A stretch of 64,000 nucleotides of DNA from Euphorbia lathyris (lineage: Eukaryota; Streptophyta; Magnoliopsida; Malpighiales; Euphorbiaceae). The notes under the pieces were generated by a model. It saw only the letters and a program-made list of their open reading frames with translations, was not told the DNA's origin and searched no databases. Below, piece by piece: positions 9,148 through 19,499 of the stretch. Positions within the stretch are counted from its first letter, which is position 1; each line of letters begins with the position of its first letter. The DNA lies in contig NC_088918.1 in the NCBI RefSeq assembly GCF_963576675.1, forward strand, positions 62,141,001 to 62,205,000. Reading direction: 5' to 3'. Position numbers and translations under genes: made by a program.

Positions 9148-11853
9148 ATGCCACCAAGGAAAAATACAGGTCGAGAAATACCCATTCCAGAGTCTGATGA
9201 AAATCAGAATAGGGGTCAAGATGAAAACGTCGACACAAACGTACCCGAGGGTTATGTTGCCGAGACCGTGAGCCACTTGGAAGACGTTCATCGGACGTCA
9301 ATGCCACAACCGGACTTCAACGCATTTTTTGTGAGACAAGAGGCCCATATGCGCAACATGGAAAGACTTGTAGCCGAGATGGTGCAAGCTTGTAAACGAC
9401 CAAATTTGGAAAACATGATTCATAATCTCACCGGTGAGATGAATAGGATCCCAGATAGGTGTGCTGAAATTTATGCTAAAAATTTGAACTCTCACAATAT
9501 TTCAGATAACACGAGGGAAGGCATTCCCCAAGGCGATCGATATAGGCCACCGCCTAATCGTGAGGAAAACATGAGATTCAATGAGCGAGGAGATCGAAGA
9601 ACCTCGGAACAATTTTCAATACCCTCAAATGCGCCTCATTTCAGGTCAAACACCGGACCTAATACCCACTCGGAGCACTATGGTGACAACAACGCCCGTG
9701 GTTCGGGGGGCACGTGGAGAAACCAAGACCGTGATCATACCCGTGAATACACTCGTGAAAATATTCGTGAGAACTCTCGTGATAATAATAACGTATCTCG
9801 CGTTTCAGGTGTGAGGAGCGAAGTATGTAATGAAGCAGAGGATATGCAACGTATTCGGAACATCGTGCAAGAAATTTATGGACCTACGGTCCGTGAGATG
9901 TACCGCCCGGAGTTTCAGAAAGCCTACCCAAGGGAATACGACCAACGATACCCATTTCCTCACCATTTTAGAATTCCAGATTTTTCTTTATTTTCAGGTG
10001 AAAATGGACAATCTACCATCGAGCACGTTGCCCGATTTTTATTCCAATGCAGCGGGATTAGTGCGGAGCAAGACTTCGATATGCTTCGTTTGCGTTTATT
10101 CCCCGGATCACTAACTGGATCGGCTTTCACATGGTATACGACATTACAACCTGAATCCGTCAGAAGCTGGGGTCGCATGGAACAATTATTTCATGCTCAG
10201 TTCTATCGAACTGAGCCCGAGGTATGTGTCGCCGAACTATCTCGTATGGTTCAGCGCTCAGGTGAGTCCGTTGAAAGTTTTATTAATCGTTTCAAGAAAA
10301 TGAGGCATAGATGCCGAGTTAATATTCCTGAAATAGAATTTGTTAAAATTGCTCAACGTGGTTTAGAGTTTGAAAATAGGAAGAAATTCCAGGGCATTGA
10401 TTTTTGTGATTATTACGAACTTGTTGCTAAAGTGTCAGAATATGAAGAATTGATGCGTGAGGATAATCGTAGGAAGAAAAACTCTGTAGGTAGTTACCAT
10501 CAGGATATAGAAACCAATGAGGCACATGAGGTAGCTATAGCCGAACTAACTAGAACAGGATCCCGCGTTTGTCCAATGTTAGCAAAAATTCCAAAAGCTC
10601 CCGAAGTAGTTAGACGAAATACAAATGTGCAATATACATTTGATGTTTCTAAAACCGAGGAACTTTTTGACTATTTGTTAAAGGAAGGTTTTATCACCTT
10701 ACCTCATGGACATATTATTCGGTCTAGAGATGACACTTGTGGAAAATCTTATTGTAAATATCATGATAGTTGGAGCCACAATATGCAGTCTTGTGTTGTC
10801 TTTAAAAATGCTATACAAGACAGAATAAACAAAGGCATGCTTAAATTTCCTGAAAAGAAAGAAAGCATGTTGATTGACGAAGATCCATTTCCAGCCGCCA
10901 CCATGATAAATGCGACTTCCATCGAGATACCACCTCCTAGGCATGATGTCCATAGCAACACCTCGAACCTGAAGGAAAGTCACTTCGGTCACCCAAAAAC
11001 AAGGCGAATTTGGGTACCAAAAGGCACCTTTCAACCCGTCGAGGAGAAGGAAGAAACACCCCGCAGAAAGCAAAAGCCGAAGAATAAAAATGGCACAAAC
11101 CAAGGCCAGCCGCGTTTCGTCACTCCATCGGCACAAGTTCCTACCGATAAATGGTTCGTCAACCGACATAAAAAATTCGCACAACCTCTCTCAAAAAATG
11201 CAAAAAGAAGAATAAGAAAAAGAGAGGCAGAAAAAAGAAGGAAAAACGAAACAGATTTGTCTAGTGTCGATTCTAACAACGTTTTGAAAGAAAAAATAAA
11301 AGAAAAGAAAAATGTGAAAATTCGCGTTGGAGATTTCATTATCCAAGCTGGGTGTGCTGCTACTTGTTTAATTTTACCAATAAATTTTAGAAGTAAAGAT
11401 CTAAACGAGGAGGTACACGAGATTCAAGAAGACCGACGAAGTGGTGTTACAACAAAAGCTTCATCGGAAGATCGGATGAAGCGGGTTTATTTTGACAAAC
11501 CCACTCTAAAGATGACACGACACATTAAACCATTATACGGCAAAGCACACGTTGATGGCAAGCCTTTATCGAGAGTTCTAGTTGATAATGGAGCAGCCGT
11601 TAATATTATGCCATTAAATATGGCACTAGCTCTCGGAAAATCCGTAGGCGACATAATGACGTCAGAAATTTCTGTCTCGGCTTTTACTGGCGAAATTGCT
11701 AAAACCTTTGGGGTTTTACCTGTGCAACTTACCGTCGATAATCAAACCACAACTTCGGCATTCTTTGTAGTCAATTCAACGGCGAGTTACCAAGCATTGC
11801 TTGGACGAGATTGGATTCACTCTAACTCATGCATTCCGTCATCTTTGCACTGA
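9148..11853 (+). CDS. gag-protease polyprotein of a Ty3/gypsy-type retrotransposon
   Basis: Single 901-codon frame from the first ATG (PPRKNTG); the open frame extends four codons upstream only through a non-ATG codon. The N-terminal ~260 residues are charged and disordered. Residues ~270-440 are the retrotransposon Gag domain (FTWYTTLQPESV, FINRFKKMR). Near 530 is a Cys/His cluster (CGKSYCKYHDSWSHNMQSC) suited to nucleic-acid binding. A very basic patch lies near 685-700. The aspartic protease has DNGA at about 812 and ends with LLGRDWIHSN. The TGA at 11851 replaces CGA of the sister copy (5798) and cuts about 70 residues; without it the frame runs to 12063. It would form virus-like particles and process itself, but there is no polymerase. 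The LTR2 TATA box is the likely promoter. Confidence 0.88.
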   Translation: MPPRKNTGREIPIPESDENQNRGQDENVDTNVPEGYVAETVSHLEDVHRTSMPQPDFNAFFVRQEAHMRNMERLVAEMVQACKRPNLENMIHNLTGEMNRIPDRCAEIYAKNLNSHNISDNTREGIPQGDRYRPPPNREENMRFNERGDRRTSEQFSIPSNAPHFRSNTGPNTHSEHYGDNNARGSGGTWRNQDRDHTREYTRENIRENSRDNNNVSRVSGVRSEVCNEAEDMQRIRNIVQEIYGPTVREMYRPEFQKAYPREYDQRYPFPHHFRIPDFSLFSGENGQSTIEHVARFLFQCSGISAEQDFDMLRLRLFPGSLTGSAFTWYTTLQPESVRSWGRMEQLFHAQFYRTEPEVCVAELSRMVQRSGESVESFINRFKKMRHRCRVNIPEIEFVKIAQRGLEFENRKKFQGIDFCDYYELVAKVSEYEELMREDNRRKKNSVGSYHQDIETNEAHEVAIAELTRTGSRVCPMLAKIPKAPEVVRRNTNVQYTFDVSKTEELFDYLLKEGFITLPHGHIIRSRDDTCGKSYCKYHDSWSHNMQSCVVFKNAIQDRINKGMLKFPEKKESMLIDEDPFPAATMINATSIEIPPPRHDVHSNTSNLKESHFGHPKTRRIWVPKGTFQPVEEKEETPRRKQKPKNKNGTNQGQPRFVTPSAQVPTDKWFVNRHKKFAQPLSKNAKRRIRKREAEKRRKNETDLSSVDSNNVLKEKIKEKKNVKIRVGDFIIQAGCAATCLILPINFRSKDLNEEVHEIQEDRRSGVTTKASSEDRMKRVYFDKPTLKMTRHIKPLYGKAHVDGKPLSRVLVDNGAAVNIMPLNMALALGKSVGDIMTSEISVSAFTGEIAKTFGVLPVQLTVDNQTTTSAFFVVNSTASYQALLGRDWIHSNSCIPSSLH

Positions 11854-12063
11854 CTTTTACTACTTTGGAAAGGGGATGACATTGAGGTGATTCGGGCAAA
11901 TGAAAAACCATTTGAGACACATTCGGATATGGTGGAGTCTCGATTATACGAAGATAGCATTGGTCCAATCAAGATCAAGACCAAAGGCAAGAAAAAGTCA
12001 AACACCATTGTGCCTTACCGTAGGCCGATTGGCAATGAGCCTCTCATCGAAGAGGTTCAATGA
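11854..12063 (+). pseudogene. C-terminal extension of gag-pro cut off by a nonsense codon
   Basis: Continues in frame with the 9148 frame and is nearly identical to 5801-6010. It encodes a charged tail (GPIKIKTKGKKK) and ends at the TGA at 12061. The single C-to-T change at 11851 is the only lesion separating it from the gag-pro frame. Confidence 0.8.
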
Positions 12064-12853
12064 TTCTGTCACATCCGAAGGACCAAGCGGTGGCATCAGC
12101 CGCTATAGAAAAAATAAGGATGCGATAAGGTACGAGGTGCCTTTTATTTTTTGTTTTGTTTCATTTTTGCATCATTTTACATTTTAGTTTTTCTTTTAAG
12201 CTGTTAATTAGCATCATTGATATTTTTTAGCATGCTTAGAGATAATAAATTATTCATAAAAAAAAAATTGAAGCGTAAAAAAAATTGAAATGATAAAAGA
12301 CATAAATGAAAAGCAAAAAAAAAAAATAAAGAAAAACAATAAAATCCATTTACATGTTCCAAAAAAATTAAAAAAGAATTAAAGAGCTGTGAGAAAAAAA
12401 AAACAATCGCTACAAAGAAGCTCGGTGTAGCCTTTTCCACCTGATCCGTCATCCACTCGCTCAGTTTTGTCCCCATCAAATTTGAGACAACAACATGTGC
12501 AGCACCGATGGCATCCGAGCTCGAAGACGTTGGGGGGCAAGTTCCGTCATGTACGATACATCCATATCACCAAATGGATTCTCAACTCCAACCTCAAGAG
12601 GTTCAAGACGGATATTACCCAATCATGATTCTTGTGAAAAAGAAGTGACAATTCAATTTATTTCCGCCAGTCAGTAGCTCAAAGAAGTTTATTAACAACG
12701 GAAGTGAAGTCGCGAATTCATAGACGGAGTTAAACAAATTTCAGCTTCAACAAATCGGTACTGACGGGTAAAGAAAAATAAAAATAAATAAAAGACTTAT
12801 TTTATGTGGAAAATTCATTTTCAAATCTTTTACACATAAAATACGGGGGCAAT
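12064..12853 (+). other. 3' internal non-coding region and polypurine tract
   Basis: Where RT and integrase would be expected, there is only about 790 bp with A-rich runs and a short open segment (12483-12648) conserved in the sister copy. It ends with ACGGGGGC just before LTR3, the polypurine tract. Confidence 0.7.
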
Positions 12854-14992
12854 TGTTGGGGGCTAATTAAAAATTTTGTATTTTAGCATAGGTTATAGTT
12901 TTTACTCTATAGTTTTTTATTTTAATTAAATTTATCTCTCAACAAAATAAAAATGTGACAAAAAATAGAAAATAATATCAAAAGATTATTATAAAAAACA
13001 GAAATAAAAAGAAAAAAAAAATAAAAATCAGGGGCAAATTTGCACCATTTTTCAGCAACCCGTCCAGCAACTTCGACGATGAAAACGGACCCCGAAACAG
13101 CAAGATATCAAGCAGTTATATTTTTTTTCAGAAATTTCGGGATGTTAGCTTTCCGGAATGTCAAAAACGGAGCAAAACGGAGCTAAAACGAAGCCGGCAG
13201 AATTTTTCAAAGGGAAGTGGTGCTGAAAAACGGGTTTGAACATTTCTAACACATCCAGGACGTATTCAACGCATTATCTCCATTCTTACAACTCCCCACT
13301 CACCCACTTTCTATCTTCAACTAATGGGAAGGTAGTGGGATCATGTTTGAGAAAAATAAGGGCCACTAACTTGGAAATTGTTACCCAAAATCCTATAAAT
13401 AGAGCCTAATCCTTTCATTACAAACCCCACTCAAAAATCAATCAAACTCAATCAAACACAGACAACTCAAATTTTTCTCTCAAATTCTCTGCCAAAATCG
13501 GCCTCTTTATCAATCCTTAGATTCGTAGAAATCGTTCTCTAGCATCTATTTAGTCTAAACAAGGTCTCAATTCCCAGAATTAGTTCTTTAATCTTCAGTT
13601 CCTCCAAAAAGCTTTCAATTCTCAGAAACTTCAAATCCGAAATTCTCTTAGTTTAATCAACCAATTCTCAAATCGTTTTTTGCAATCTCTTAGTTAAGTC
13701 AGTAAAATCATTACCCAATCCTCGGTTCAAGCTTTCTTAGTCTAAACCAAATTTCGTCATTATTAAGTTCTTCAAAGCTTCAAGCATTTTCCGTGAAACC
13801 AAGATCACCGAAACCCCATTTTCGAGTCATTCTTAGTTTACACACCTATTCCAAATCATATTTGGGAACTTTTTATTGATCTCAATCGATTAAAAAGACC
13901 CAGAAACAAGCTTTTGAGTTTTTCATCATTGAAAAATTCATCAAACAACCTTTCTGGTGAGCCGTTTTCCAAATTTTATTTAGAGTTCGTTAGCTTATCG
14001 TTTTAGCCCAATTAATTTTAATCTCTTTATTGACATCAATTCTAGAACTCTCAATTTTTATTTCGTAAAAAACGACATCCTATAGCCTTCTAAATCGCCC
14101 CTAAAGTACCCTCCACGAAACAGAATCAAGCTTTTGGTTTTTTCAACCATCAAACAATTATTCTGTCGCCCAATTTTCAATAATTTATTCCGACTCATTT
14201 ACTCGATCTTTTTCTGAAATTCCAGCTCTAAACCCTTCCTTCGCACACTAACTTTAAATACTAGCCTTCGTTTCGCTATAATCCGACCTCTACAGCTCCC
14301 GAAATTGAGCCCGAAAATCCTACAAAAGCATCAATTTAGTCCCATTTTGCTGTTGACTTGGTGGTAAATTTCTGCTCAAGTCCCTGAACTCTTCGAATTA
14401 CTTCAAATTCGCCCAGCACTACCCGGACAACGCAACAGCCCCCGAGCCGATTTTCTGGAGGTCCAATCCTCAATTTCACGCATCCCAACGACATCAAAGA
14501 GATTGGTTAATTTTATTTCATCCCGTACATATTTGTTTTTGTGACTTATTTACATTTCTAGCTTTAAAGTTATTATTTCTTTTTAAGTTGTAATTTTCAT
14601 GCTTTATTATTATTTGTAATACAAAAAATATTGAAAAATATTTACAAAATCAATAAAAATATAAAAGAAAATTAAAAAATTTATATCTTTGTGTTGTTTT
14701 ATTGCTTTTATCTTTAGTACTTATCTTAAAAATTGTTTTTCCGACCGACCTGTCAAGTAACATCGGGGCCCAAGACCGTTGTTTTTATTTTCAGTCCTTG
14801 TAACGGTCGTCAATCGCTTTTCGTTTAGAATTCAAGTAATTTAGGCGCATTTTATTTATTAACTTCATTTAATTACCATTTTACCCTTTGAGAACTAGCT
14901 TCTCTGGCACGCCCGCATTATCTTTACATTTTTAATCCCCGCAAACGCGTATCAAGGTTGAAAATTGGGATATTTCGAAAATATCGCCAACA
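12854..14992 (+). repeat. LTR3, complete (2139 bp)
   Basis: TGTTGGGGGC to ATATCGCCAACA, followed directly by the target duplication GATTG (14993-14997). It has the same TATA box as LTR2 at 13393-13402. Confidence 0.9.
13393..13402 (+). promoter_or_regulatory. LTR3 TATA box
   Basis: CTATAAATAG, the LTR3 equivalent of 7329-7338. In this position it could start transcripts running into the flank at 15 kb. Confidence 0.65.
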
Positions 14993-14997
14993 GATTG

Positions 14998-15600
14998 CAT
15001 ATTAAAATTGTGTTGAAGAATTAAATTTTGTTTAACAATATTGTAATCCCCATCACATAAAAAAAAAGTACCTTGAATTCTCATTACATCTGAAGCATGT
15101 AATTCTAATTTCTATCTTTAAAGTTCCATCTAATCTCTCATTTGTCAAACCTCACTTCTCATCATTCTCAAAAACGCAAAAACTAAAAAAGCTGAAAACG
15201 AAAAAAAAACAAAAAAAAAGTGAAAAATGAAAAATGAGAAATGAGAAAATAGGAAAAAACAGTGAAAATGGAAAACGAAAAAACGAGAAAAATGTAAAAA
15301 AAAAAATACTATGAAAACACGGAAAACTATATGCTAATTTCACGTCTTTCTTTTTTTTTGTCGATTTTAATTATGTAAATAAAATTTTACCATTACATTT
15401 AACTAAGCAAACATTTCATCAAAAAAAAAAAAACTAAGCAAACATAAGTATGTAATGATAATTACATTTCATCATTTTTTTATTTGTCAAACAAACATAG
15501 CAATGGAATCACTATTTCATTCCATTATATTACAACTTTGATTAAATTATGACTTTGATTACATTACATTGCATTACAATACACCAAACGGACCATTAAT
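14998..15600. repeat. right part of a split MITE-like element with A-rich minisatellite
   Basis: 15160-15320 is a run of short GAAAAATG/GAAAACG-type units. The end TTACAATACACCAAACGGACC resembles termini of hAT-like MITEs. Together with 5060-5109 it was probably one element before the gypsy insertion. The inverse, T-rich version of the same core lies at 19650-20010. Confidence 0.5.
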
Positions 15601-16130
15601 GTAGAGAACATTGAACAGTTGTTTGGTTAGGAGAGAAACTGTCTGTTTAGACAAATAAAGCTCTAAAATTGTGAATTAAAAAATTGAAAACACAGGTTCA
15701 TGGTAAATGTGGTTCTAAACAATTTTAATTTTTGAACTTCTTTATTTTGAATTCGTCAATGATAAATTTGAGGTCGTTTAGTTCCATAAAGGATCATAAT
15801 GTTAGTAAATATTAAAATTGAGTGAGTTTTATGTCTGGTTTTGAAATTGAGCGAGAATAATGTTATATTAATAGTAAAATTGAGTAGCTATGAAACGGAT
15901 AACTCTAAATTTGTCTTTACGGATTTTGGGGAAAACGTGCAAATATATCATTAATGTAATATTTTGTTCCAATGTTTCCAACTTATAGTAATTTTGGACT
16001 AATAACGGTTTGTGGAGCAATTTTGGATCCATAACAAAAACATAACTCTTATTTAAGACCTAAAGACGATAGTAGAAAGGTATGGATGCATGCACATTCT
16101 GAACTGTTAAAACAACTTTTTTGTGAAAGG
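15601..16130. other. gene-free stretch
   Basis: No coding or repeat signal that I can support. Confidence 0.5.
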
Positions 16131-16593
16131 TTGGCAATCAAGGAGTGCTAATTGCAGGCATCCCAACTATGTTGGCACCCCCACTCTCAACACCCGATCC
16201 CTAAACCAGTTTATTAAAAAGAAATCAAAGAATTACACAAGTAGCCAGAAATAAGAATAGACTAACTAAGCAAATCTATATGCCTGCCAACCTCCTAGAT
16301 TACAAAGGAAAGTTGATATACAAAACCGTGGAATGTTCGTCCACCAAACTAGATCTGAATTTGTTTTTCCGTAATTAGCCAGAAGGTCCGCAACTTGGTT
16401 ACCTTCACGGTAAATGTGAGAGATCACTACTGTCATGGAATCCAAATTTTTAAGACACTTTAACCAATCTTGCCTGAGACACTAGGGTACGAGTCTTGTC
16501 CGATTTCGCAGCGAATGCACGACGAACGTCGAGTCACTCTCGAGCCAAAGCCGCAACCATCCCCTGTAGAACGCCATGTTAATTGGTGTTATT

Positions 16594-17189
16594 GGCGGAG
16601 CCAGGATTTGAGGTTTGGGGGGGCTTAATTTTAGTTGTGTAGTTTGCGGTAAGTTTTTAAAGTCCAGCACGTCAGGGCTGCGCAAATTTTTTTTAGCCTC
16701 TAGCATGATAAAACTGCTTCATTTTGGCCAAAGTGAAAAGTCGTAAATTTATTTAATTTTCTATATGTTCCATGTTGATTTCCTAAACTAAAAACCTAAA
16801 TTTTCGTGGTTTTGGTGTGTTGAATGCTAAAAAATTAAAAGTGTTAAGCTTAAAAGAAGTAGAAATTTCTAATGTTTTATAAATCCAACATTAATTGCTT
16901 AAAAATTATATTTTAAAAAAAAGTGTTTAAAAGAGTTGTTGGGGAAAAAACCAATTAGATAAATAATATAACAAAAGAATGAGGTTTAAGGGTTTGAACC
17001 CATGACCTTATATATCAAAACAAGCCCCTTAACCAACTCAATCATCTCAACATATTGTTATAACATTACAAACATACATTAATATACTATAATTAGGGGG
17101 CTATTAACTGCCGAAATTTTTCTACTCAAGGGTGGAGCCGACGGCCGGGGGGGCCGGAGGCCCCCCGAGCCCTGGGCTGGCTCCGCCCC
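16594..17189. mobile_element. ~600-bp TIR element inside the LINE
   Basis: Ends are GGCGGAGCCAG (16594) and CTGGCTCCGCC (reaching 17187-17189), an 11-bp terminal inverted repeat. AATTA/TAATTG-like sequence on both sides hints at a target duplication that I cannot fix exactly. It splits the LINE RNase H reading frame, which sets its borders to within a few bases. No coding sequence inside, so it is a non-autonomous DNA transposon of unassigned superfamily. Confidence 0.65.
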
Positions 17190-17238
17190 TAATTGCAACC
17201 GAAAAGTTCAGCAGCATAAGGAAAAGTCGATCTCATGT

Positions 17239-18430
17239 CACTACAAGAATTCAAGCTTGTTGTGACAATTTAATTTGTTAAAATAAGTTATATTTTTGTC
17301 ATAAGAAACTTCTTGTTACAAAGTGTTTTGTCACCATCATAGTCACAATAAGCCCGTCTTAATAAGTTTTTAGTGACAAAATTGTATTACCTCATAATTA
17401 GTTTTTAATTATTGTTACAACTATAATTTGTCATTAATCTAGCTATTATGACAAAATTTAAATAACCGTGAAATATGATTTATTGTGACTACATAATATA
17501 GTAAGAAAAATGTTACATACACACCAACATATGCAAATGCCCATTGGGCTTGCAGCGTGTACAACACATACCTTCTCTGACACGCCCCCACATGCAAATG
17601 CCCATTGGCCTTGCAGTGTGTACTGCACAGGCCCAACCCGCCATGTGTTTTTAATTCTACAAATTTATGAGGTTGCTAGGACTCGAACCCTCGACCATTT
17701 GGTCCAAGCAACTCTAATATCATGTCATGTAACCGTTTGAACTAAAAGCTCAAGATGATTAAGGCTTAATCTTATATCTTATATTAATCTCTGACACATT
17801 CTAATCCCCAAATAAATATGAAAATTTGTAAATTGATTTCCGAAACAATATATTAGTCTAATTTAATAAATATTACTGTCATAATTTGGTTTTGCTTTTT
17901 CATTGTTTTTACTAATTGTAATTTTGTCATAATAAGTACATTAATTGCGAAAACAGTTATTTTATCGTACGAATGTTTCGTTACATCTTTATATATTTAT
18001 GACAAAAATGACGTGACAATTTGTTTTTATCATAATACGTATTAAGTTCTACTTTCTTGTGATACATATTTCGACAAAATATTTTTTTCTCACGATTTCT
18101 TTTGGTTTTTTTTTTACCTTTTCTTACTAATTATTATTTGATCACAATAAATACATTAGTTGTGATAAAAAATTATTTTTACGTATGAATTTTTGTCACA
18201 ACTTTATGTATTTATGATAAAAATATGTGACAATTTTTTTTGTCATAATATTGATTGACTGGTGCTTTATTGTGATAAATATTTGGACGAAACATTATTT
18301 TATCATAATTTTGTTTGGAATTTTCACAATTTTTTACTAATTATTTTTTGTCACAATAAGTACATTAATTGTGACAAAAATTATTTTGTCAGACGAATTT
18401 TCGTCACAATATTAGATATTTGTTGTAGTA
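17239..18430. mobile_element. non-autonomous CACTA (En/Spm-type) transposon
   Basis: The left end CACTACAAGAA is the plant CACTA terminus. The right end TTGTTGTAGTA is its inverse with one terminal change (TAGTG to TAGTA). Both are flanked by a 3-bp duplication TGT (17236-17238 and 18431-18433), as CACTA transposases make. The interior has no coding capacity. It is built of subterminal TGTGACAA/TTGTCACA motifs, including about 2.5 copies of a ~220-bp unit in 17880-18420. It lies in the LINE RNase H domain. Confidence 0.88.
17516..17796 (-). mobile_element. TRIM-like element inside the CACTA transposon
   Basis: In inverse orientation it matches the intact TRIM at 25173-25466: LTR start TGTCAGAGATTAATATAAGA (ending at 17796), the TAGTTCAAACGG A-box-like sequence, the GGTTCGAGTCC B-box sequence and the GTGGGGGCG tract. 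The primer-binding site is eroded (TGATATTAGAG). The second LTR is replaced, after nine bases, by a second copy of the internal 3' part (TTGTACACGCTGCAAGCCCA). Confidence 0.75.
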
Positions 18431-18839
18431 TGTGATAGGAGAATGCCCCGGAGAACTCACCATGTGCCGATCTGAAAACGCCCCCGCAGCCCGCCGATCC
18501 CGGGCATCCTATTACTGAGGCGTCTGTATTGACCTTCATCCAGGTATCAGGAGGCGGTTGCCAGCGAACCGGGATAATCCTCGGCGCTCGATGTCTTAAA
18601 ACCGGGAGGTGCAGTTCCGTCGTCGAGTTCCACATGTATCCATATCCGAGCCTACCAGATTCATGAACAGAGTGCCAAAGTCTTCGTAAAGATAGCGAAA
18701 TGCAAGGTTCCTCTTCTTTAAAAATTGCCCTGTTTCTAGCTATCCATAGAATCCAGATGCCATTAACAATTGCAGATGTCCAAAGCACCCGAATTTGCGT
18801 GCTAAACTTCTGTTTGAGTGCGTCGTTTATCAAATCCAT

Positions 18840-19499
18840 CAGCGATCCTAGGGTGTGAATTGCGCGTCCGAACAGAGACTCGATAGATCACCAAACCTGC
18901 ACAGAAAAGGAGAGTTAAGGAGTGATTGGTTTTAGCACTCCAAATACCACTATTATTTCAACCTAAAACTACTTAGTATTTATATAATTTTAATATTTTT
19001 TATTAAAATATATTTATATTATTTTAAGGATACATTTGAATTTGTCCCTATTTTATTTTATTTTATGTTAAGTTGCAATTATAATTTCCTCACTAAGTTT
19101 ATTTTTTCAAAAATAGAAAATGTCGGCGTTGTAGCTAAGATCAATCATATTTTAAATAAAACTAAAGATAAACATATAGGTGCAACTAGTTAATAATTAA
19201 TTATAAAGTTTCATATGCATATTCTAATTTAATTATAACAGTTAAAAGGGTAATTATAGTTGCGGGTGGTAAAAGTTTGAACCATATAGCTATAAAATTC
19301 AATCTATCTCGATAAGATGATTTATGTTTTACTTTTAATCCAATAAAATCAATATTAGTCGTTCTTCAATTAGCTTCTCACTAAAACTACTGACATGGCA
19401 TCTAATCAGTATTACATGTGGTATGTTAAACAGTTTGATAATTACATAGTTTTTCTATTTTATATATGCCTCCAATTTCAACTTTTAGGTCATGATCTA
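18840..19499. other. gene-free AT-rich stretch
   Basis: Nothing recognisable. Confidence 0.5.

Larger units (their letters stand above)
5115..14992 (+). mobile_element. Ty3/gypsy-type gag-pro element, tandem three-LTR complex
   Basis: Order: partial LTR (5115-5406), partial internal region (5411-6795), complete LTR (6796-8929), complete internal region with gag-pro (8930-12853), complete LTR (12854-14992). All LTRs start TGTTGGGGGCTAATT; the last ends in CA. GATTG occurs at 5110-5114 and again at 14993-14997, so the whole array is bounded by one 5-bp target duplication. This means it arose in place, most simply by unequal LTR-LTR recombination. A later deletion fused LTR1 to the protease region at 5406/5411. 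There is no reverse transcriptase, RNase H or integrase, so the element must depend on another element's enzymes. Confidence 0.9.
16131..18839 (-). mobile_element. LINE, minus strand, split by two later insertions
   Basis: Reading right to left: linker (WNSTTELHLPVL near 18640), RNase H start (DTWMKVNTDASV and AGCGGVFRSA), interrupted at 18430 by a CACTA element. After it, 17238-17190 resumes the same protein (HEIDFPYAAELFG). It is interrupted again at 17189 by a TIR element and resumes at about 16590 with INMAFYRGWLRLWLESDS, an in-frame TAG, then HIYREGNQVADLLANYG. The 3' UTR motif at 16180-16157 matches that of the LINE at 1331. Removing both insertions gives a nearly continuous RNase H domain with a frameshift at the second junction. 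Confidence 0.85.

Noticed and set aside
15152..15343. Phe-rich minus-strand open frame, like a membrane protein
   Set aside because: It follows from A-rich minisatellite composition; no start context, and the inverse array at 19.7 kb does the same in three frames.
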